Part shown: positions 17,512-20,907 of the stretch, piece after piece | Layout of the letters: every line of letters starts with the position of its first letter | Position numbering within the stretch: position 1 is the first letter of the stretch | Source of the DNA: Planctomycetaceae bacterium | GTDB taxonomy: Bacteria; Planctomycetota; Planctomycetia; Pirellulales; UBA1268 | Length of the DNA: 20,907 nucleotides | Reading direction: 5' to 3' | Assembly: GCA_003509235.1 (NCBI GenBank) | Contig: DONH01000465.1 | Location: forward strand, 1-20,907 | Translations under genes and position numbers: made by a program | Notes under the pieces: generated by a model | Seen by the model: the letters and a program-made list of their open reading frames with translations, nothing else | What the model was told of the DNA's origin: nothing | Database searches by the model: none

Positions 17512-18157
17512 TGTTCGTCCAATACGTGTATTTCTATTTGATGACCACGAAGTTGTCCTACAAGGAATCTCTGCAATTTTGCATGACGGCCACATCACCA
17601 TCGTGGGGACAGCACAGTCAGGGGAGCAGGGGCTAGAAGACTGCCGCACGCTTCAGCCCGATATTGTTTTGCTCGACGTAAGACTTCAAGGTGGCGAAGA
17701 TGGAATTTCACTCATCAAGCCACTACAGGACATCTGCCTGAGGTGCCGCGTTATAGTATTCACTGCTTTCGATAGCCCCACTGCTATAGCCCGAGCCGCA
17801 GCTGCTGGTGCCACTGATTTCATCCTTAAGACAACTAGCAAAGACACCTTACTCGCTACCATCGAGGGTGCCGCGACTAATGCAACACCTCGTCCCGACA
17901 GTCAATTAAAAAAACTGACAGCACGTTTATCAAAAAGAACACTGCCCTCACACATCAATGCTCCCTTAACACCGCGAGAGTTTCAAGTTTTGAAGATCAT
18001 TTCACTAGGACTTTCTAATCAAGAAATTGCTAACTCACTTGGAATTAGTATCGAAACAGTGAAAGAACACGTCCAGAACATTTTACGAAAACTTCAAGTC
18101 AAAGACCGCACTCAGGCTGCGGTTTGGGCCGTTCGGCAGGGTTTCGATAACTTGTGA
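17504..18157 (+). CDS. LuxR/NarL-family response regulator
   Basis: A two-component response regulator of 217 residues: receiver domain (1-125) plus LuxR-type helix-turn-helix (about 150-210). The acidic pair is Asp13-Asp14 in FLFDDHE, the phospho-acceptor is Asp58 in PDIVLLDVRL, the switch Thr is in VFTAFD and the conserved Lys in LKTTS, so the receiver looks functional. The DNA-binding part reads LTPREFQVLKIISLGLSNQE and SIETVKEHVQNILRKL, the standard NarL/FixJ signature. The start must be the ATG at 17504 because an in-frame stop lies at 17468-17470 and no other start follows. No sensor kinase lies in the window, so it is an orphan here. It would bind DNA as a phosphorylated dimer; target genes are unknown. 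Directly downstream on the opposite strand is the remains of a PhoH-like gene. Confidence 0.92.
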   Translation: MTNVRPIRVFLFDDHEVVLQGISAILHDGHITIVGTAQSGEQGLEDCRTLQPDIVLLDVRLQGGEDGISLIKPLQDICLRCRVIVFTAFDSPTAIARAAAAGATDFILKTTSKDTLLATIEGAATNATPRPDSQLKKLTARLSKRTLPSHINAPLTPREFQVLKIISLGLSNQEIANSLGISIETVKEHVQNILRKLQVKDRTQAAVWAVRQGFDNL

Positions 18158-18168
18158 TAGACCACGAA

Positions 18169-18789
18169 TCACAAAAGCTCACTTACAAAATTTTTATTTG
18201 CAATTGGATTGGGCACATCCGATAAGTCTTCAGCCGAGACCTTACCGGACCCGGTATCAAAACCACCCATAACATCCGCATCGACGTCCTCAACAACTCG
18301 TTTTCCCATATATAGAGTTTGTCGAAACTCTCAATCTTGTCGCTTGTAAAGTCTTGCGAAAGAACCCCGAGCCCTTTCGTTTTCATCGTCAGATTCGTGT
18401 CTTTTAGACCAGGATAACTCGACGGCCCAACCGCTCCTCATGAAGACTAGCCGCTGTATTTAATATGCGATGGTCTGGAGTGTTTTGAAGAAATGCGGAT
18501 GCAATCCGATCATCCTGCCCAGCACCCGATATCACTCGCACACCACCCCGACCAGACCAAGAGGAGCTCCTGTTTTCGACAGAAGATCACTAGCCAATTG
18601 ATCTAGTTCACGTAGGAATTGCCTCGCCTGAAAATAAATACCTTCATTCCCACGCTTGAACTTATCGGGTTCTTCAAGAACTGTATGGGGTTCGCAACAT
18701 TGTGTTCCTGAAAGATTTCGGATGCAGTTTGAATCATACAAAATGACATTCGTATCAAGAACAAATAATTTACGAGACTGGTCCTCCAT
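18169..18789 (-). pseudogene. Decayed PhoH-like gene: PIN domain remnant, ATPase domain missing
   Basis: Read on the minus strand across three frames this is the N-terminal PIN domain of a PhoH2/YlaK-like protein, which normally has a PIN RNase followed by a PhoH ATPase (about 440 residues). The first piece, from the ATG at 18789 behind AGGTGG, gives LFVLDTNVILYDSN and VLEEPDKFKRGNEG. After a frameshift near 18555 the reading is VRVISGAGQDDRIASAF and [16 protein letters not shown]. After a one-base loss near 18410 it is [13 protein letters not shown]. After an apparent two-base insertion in a TATATA run near 18315 it is [16 protein letters not shown], ending NPIANKNF and a stop at 18169-18171. 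The four acidic PIN positions (LDTN, VLEE, QDDR, KDTN) are all still seen. No Walker A or other ATPase sequence follows: the remnant ends 11 bases from the response regulator's stop. Confidence 0.82.
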
Positions 18790-18795
18790 AACCAC

Positions 18796-19292
18796 CTACG
18801 AAGTATTTTTACCTTGAATCAATAGCAAAAACACGTCTTTCAGAAAACAGTCTAAACAGGCTTCACGTAAATCGAGAATATTAATTTTTTTGAATCGCTA
18901 CCCAGTACCTATCAACTATGCAGTGAAATGCTAGCACTCGTCGCACACCCTCGACCTCGCATCAAAAACTCACAAATGTTACATGAATCGCTTCTTCCAC
19001 ATTGCTTATCCAAACCCACAACCTCCTTGCCACGAGAACATTTCAAAGTGGTACTCTTGGTGGTTTCGTAACGCCAGTGAATCAAATCTTTTAAAGCCAC
19101 GCATCAAAAGACGTGATACCGGTAAGTAAATAATGTTTTGCTTCCAAAACAGTCCGTGCTAACCCGTCATGAATACGTTTTAAGGACGCTCTCTTCAGAA
19201 ACTCAAGGGTGACGTTGAAAGAGCATTGTTTGACAAGCACTACGTGCCACAAACAGTTACTATCATCGGAAGCAACAAAAAGAAATATCGAG
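18796..19292. other. About 500 bp with no recognisable gene
   Basis: AT-rich in its left part. The only notable open frame is on the minus strand (18912-19100, GTG start, 62 codons, five cysteines including CGRSDSCNIC), without ribosome site or recognised family. Its flanks are broken by stops in all frames. I see no convincing hairpin terminator, repeat or RNA motif. Given the dead gene next door, this may be further decayed DNA. Confidence 0.5.
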
Positions 19293-19366
19293 TACCCCGT
19301 CCAGGACTCGAACCTGGAACCCTCTGATTAAGAGTCAGATGCTCTAACCAATTGAGCTAACGGGGC
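19293..19366 (-). tRNA. tRNA-Lys (anticodon CTT)
   Basis: The minus strand folds as a tRNA: acceptor GCCCCGT/ACGGGGT (first pair G-U), D arm with TTAGCTCAATTGGTTAGAG, anticodon stem TCTGA/TCAGA enclosing the loop CTCTTAA (anticodon CTT, reads AAG), and T arm CCAGG-TTCGAGT-CCTGG. The 74 bases include the discriminator A. The CCA end is not encoded (CTC follows), so it must be added by CCA-adding enzyme. It is divergent from fabI. Confidence 0.95.
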
Positions 19367-19377
19367 ATCTGATCGAA

Positions 19378-19406
19378 AACTTACCCTTCGCCTGACCACG
19401 TGGCAA
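19378..19406 (-). promoter_or_regulatory. Possible tRNA-Lys promoter
   Basis: The minus strand reads TTGCCA, 17 bases, TAAGTT, ending 11 bases before the tRNA. The -35 is close to consensus and the -10 is weak, but position and spacing fit a tRNA promoter. Confidence 0.3.
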
Positions 19407-19459
19407 GGGGTAGCACTCTACCACGAAACGTAAATCTTTCTCGAGTTCCTAATTGCGCA

Positions 19460-19488
19460 TTGAGTGTATTGATCGAAGCAGTTACATT
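19460..19488 (+). promoter_or_regulatory. Probable fabI promoter
   Basis: TTGAGT and TACATT, each 4 of 6 matches to the sigma-70 boxes, are separated by exactly 17 bases. Transcription would start near 19495, giving a leader of about 30 bases with the GGGAG ribosome site before the fabI ATG at 19526. Confidence 0.4.
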
Positions 19489-19525
19489 CTTCACCTTAAG
19501 ACACTATTCAACGGGAGACTTTCAC

Positions 19526-20350
19526 ATGGGCCGGTATGATGGAATGAAGGGCCTTGTCCTTGGCGTAGCAAACGACCACTCGATTGCTTGGGCTATTGCT
19601 AAAGAATTACTTGCCGAAGGTGCGGCGATCGGCTTCAGTCATCTCCCGGACAGACCAGATGACATACGCCAGCGAAACCGTCGGCGAGTTGCCTTACTCA
19701 CCGACGATGAACCAAATGCAAAGTTTCTGGTGCCGATGGACGTGTCTAGTGACGAGCAAATTGCTGCTGTTATGAAAAAAACACAGGAAGAATTTGGAAC
19801 AATTGATTTCCTCATTCATTCCATTGCATACGCACCGATGGATGACCTCAAGGGAGAAACAACAAACTGTAGCCGTGATGGTTTTCGCACCGCAATGGAA
19901 ACGAGCGCCTACAGTCTTCTTGCTGTCGGACGATTGTCCAGGGAAATACTCACCAAGGACGCCTCAATCTTGACTCTCACCTATTTTGGTGGTGAAAAAG
20001 TCGTCCCTGGTTATAACATCATGGGTGTCTGCAAGGCCACACTCGATGCCTGCGTGAAGTATATGGCTTTTGATCTTGGTCCTCAGGGCGTGCGAGTAAA
20101 TGCAATCAGCGCAGGCCCTTTACGCACACTTGCAGGCCGAGGAGCAGGGGTCGAAGACATGCTTGGCTTGTACCAGCACATGTCTCCAATGGGCCGGAAC
20201 ATCACACACGAAGAAGTTGGAAAAGCAGGTGCTTGGCTCGTATCACGTGACTCACTAGGAATTACCGGAGAACTTCTTCACGTGGATGCTGGCTACAACA
20301 TCATGGGATCGCCAGGACGGCTCCTCGATCTTGTGCCGAAACAAGACTGA
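19526..20350 (+). CDS. fabI: Enoyl-[acyl-carrier-protein] reductase (NADH), FabI
   Basis: FabI reduces the trans-2-enoyl-ACP double bond in the last step of each fatty-acid elongation cycle in the cytoplasm, using NAD(P)H. The 274-residue product has the atypical short-chain dehydrogenase features of FabI: the nucleotide-binding LVLGVANDHSIAWAIA (from residue 10) in place of a normal TGxxxGxG, HSIAYAP in the core, and the catalytic pattern Tyr153 and Tyr163-x6-Lys170 in TYFGGEKVVPGYNIMGVCK. RVNAISAGPLRTLA and GELLHVDAGYNIMG near the C-terminus match the substrate-loop and closing strands. The reading frame stays open upstream to 19400, but I chose the ATG at 19526 because GGGAG lies about 8 bases before it and homology begins there. 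The Nudix gene follows after 10 bp, suggesting an operon. Confidence 0.95.
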   Translation: MGRYDGMKGLVLGVANDHSIAWAIAKELLAEGAAIGFSHLPDRPDDIRQRNRRRVALLTDDEPNAKFLVPMDVSSDEQIAAVMKKTQEEFGTIDFLIHSIAYAPMDDLKGETTNCSRDGFRTAMETSAYSLLAVGRLSREILTKDASILTLTYFGGEKVVPGYNIMGVCKATLDACVKYMAFDLGPQGVRVNAISAGPLRTLAGRGAGVEDMLGLYQHMSPMGRNITHEEVGKAGAWLVSRDSLGITGELLHVDAGYNIMGSPGRLLDLVPKQD

Positions 20351-20360
20351 TCTATTTAAC

Positions 20361-20768
20361 GTGCCTGAAAAACGACATATTGCTGTTGTTGCCGTTGTCC
20401 ATCAGCAACGAGTACTTGTAGGCAAGCGCGCGAGCAATGCGGCTACAGCAAAAGGATTTCATGAGTTCCCAGGAGGAAAAATCGAGGAAGGTGAAAGTGC
20501 TTCAGAGGCAGCAGTACGAGAATGCCTCGAGGAGACCGGCCTTCATGTTTCAATCGATCGACAACTCGACAAAACACTCACTGACGAGGGGCACTTTGAG
20601 ATCATTTTTTTCTTAGGATCACTCCAATCGTGTGCAAATCCAGAGCCTTGCAAACCATTCAAATGGCTCTCTCGGATTGAACTTGCTCAGTGTACATTCC
20701 CTGCAGCCAATGGATTTGTTGTGAATTGGCTCCGTAACTCTTTGTCTACGATTCAAGGTGGATCGTAA
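20361..20768 (+). CDS. MutT-type Nudix hydrolase (probable 8-oxo-dGTP diphosphatase)
   Basis: A 135-residue Nudix protein. The full Nudix box is present: Gly39-x5-Glu45-x7-Arg53-Glu54-x2-Glu57-Glu58-x-Gly60, in [17 protein letters not shown] and LEETGL. The layout, with a start like [18 protein letters not shown] and FPGGK before the box, is that of MutT, which hydrolyses 8-oxo-dGTP to prevent A-to-C errors, though other nucleotide substrates are possible. I chose the GTG at 20361 since family members begin only a few residues before the first strand. An ATG at 20286 would overlap fabI by 65 bases and add 25 unlikely residues. No clear ribosome site precedes the GTG, so translation may be coupled to fabI, 10 bp upstream. 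The 3' end overlaps yidD, which is read from the other strand. Confidence 0.88.
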   Translation: MPEKRHIAVVAVVHQQRVLVGKRASNAATAKGFHEFPGGKIEEGESASEAAVRECLEETGLHVSIDRQLDKTLTDEGHFEIIFFLGSLQSCANPEPCKPFKWLSRIELAQCTFPAANGFVVNWLRNSLSTIQGGS

Positions 20769-20907
20769 CCGCCACGATTCCATGGATGGCATCGGCAGAT
20801 ACGGTTGAGGCCTTTCCATGTCCCTCGAAGTGGCCCGTACTTTTTGACAGATTCCTGGAAGTACCTGCTGCAACTCGGCCGAAACCGACACTGCTTCCCA
20901 AGCAACG
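20753..20907 (-). CDS. yidD: Membrane protein insertion efficiency factor YidD, N-terminus cut by window edge
   Basis: Only the C-terminal 50 codons are in the window, read from the minus strand with a stop at 20753-20755. They give [20 protein letters not shown] then [15 protein letters not shown] and NRGGYDP, the diagnostic YidD (DUF37/Haemolytic family) signature with its three characteristic Cys positions and HPWxxGGxDP end. YidD is a small cytoplasmic, membrane-associated protein that assists YidC-dependent membrane protein insertion. It is often beside rnpA-yidC; here it converges on the Nudix gene with a 16-base overlap of the two coding ends. The N-terminal part and its start lie beyond base 20907. 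Confidence 0.93.
   Translation of the reverse strand, partial: LLGKQCRFRPSCSRYFQESVKKYGPLRGTWKGLNRICRCHPWNRGGYDPP

Noticed and set aside
18169..18789. Frameshifts in the PhoH-like region as sequencing errors
   Set aside because: Three shifts within 620 bases plus loss of the whole ATPase domain, among neighbouring genes with clean long frames, fit true decay better. Raw reads could still change this for single sites.
18912..19100. 62-codon Cys-rich frame as a real gene
   Set aside because: GTG start, no ribosome site, no recognised family and no conserved-looking context; left inside the description of the gap.
1..20907. CRISPR array, insertion sequence or prophage
   Set aside because: No regularly spaced direct repeats, transposase motifs, terminal inverted repeats or phage structural genes were seen on either strand.

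Overview
The window looks like a piece of a planctomycete chromosome (Planctomycetota, probably a Pirellulales or Rhodopirellula-like marine lineage). The evidence is the content: two very large exported proteins of unknown function, a membrane-spanning YhaN-type ATPase next to an SbcD/YhaO relative, a polyprenol-phosphate glycosyltransferase fused to a multi-span membrane domain of a planctomycete type, and base composition near 50% GC. No plasmid, phage, IS or CRISPR signature is visible. The assignment is inference from protein resemblance, not a database match.

Layout. Positions 1-7211 are read leftwards: an inositol-monophosphatase family gene (6378-7211), then a 1225-residue exported/membrane protein (2494-6171), then, after 9 bp, a second large exported protein (1-2484) that runs off the left edge. 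Its 828 visible codons contain no stop. The two large proteins appear to share an N-terminal design and are probably old tandem paralogues.

Positions 7460-13144 are read rightwards: a protein of unknown function, then a YhaO/SbcD-like protein that has lost all recognisable metal-binding motifs (8503-9723), then a 1115-residue YhaN/SbcC-like ATPase (9797-13144) with intact nucleotide-binding motifs and a two-helix membrane hairpin in mid-chain. Together they suggest a membrane-tethered, nuclease-dead relative of the Mre11-Rad50/YhaO-YhaN machines. This is the most interesting system in the window.

Positions 13214-14826 are read leftwards: an AI-2E family membrane protein followed by a small exported protein with one C-terminal membrane span. 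Divergent from these, 15022-17337 encodes the GT2-membrane fusion glycosyltransferase. It is followed by an orphan LuxR/NarL-type response regulator (17504-18157) with no kinase in view and a 23-codon upstream ORF overlapping its start.

Positions 18169-18789 hold a decayed PhoH-like gene on the minus strand. Its PIN domain can be read only across three frameshifts and its ATPase domain is missing. Next come about 500 bp with no recognisable gene, a tRNA-Lys(CTT) on the minus strand, then fabI (enoyl-ACP reductase) and a MutT-type Nudix hydrolase on the plus strand. The right edge cuts yidD (minus strand), whose end overlaps the end of the Nudix gene.
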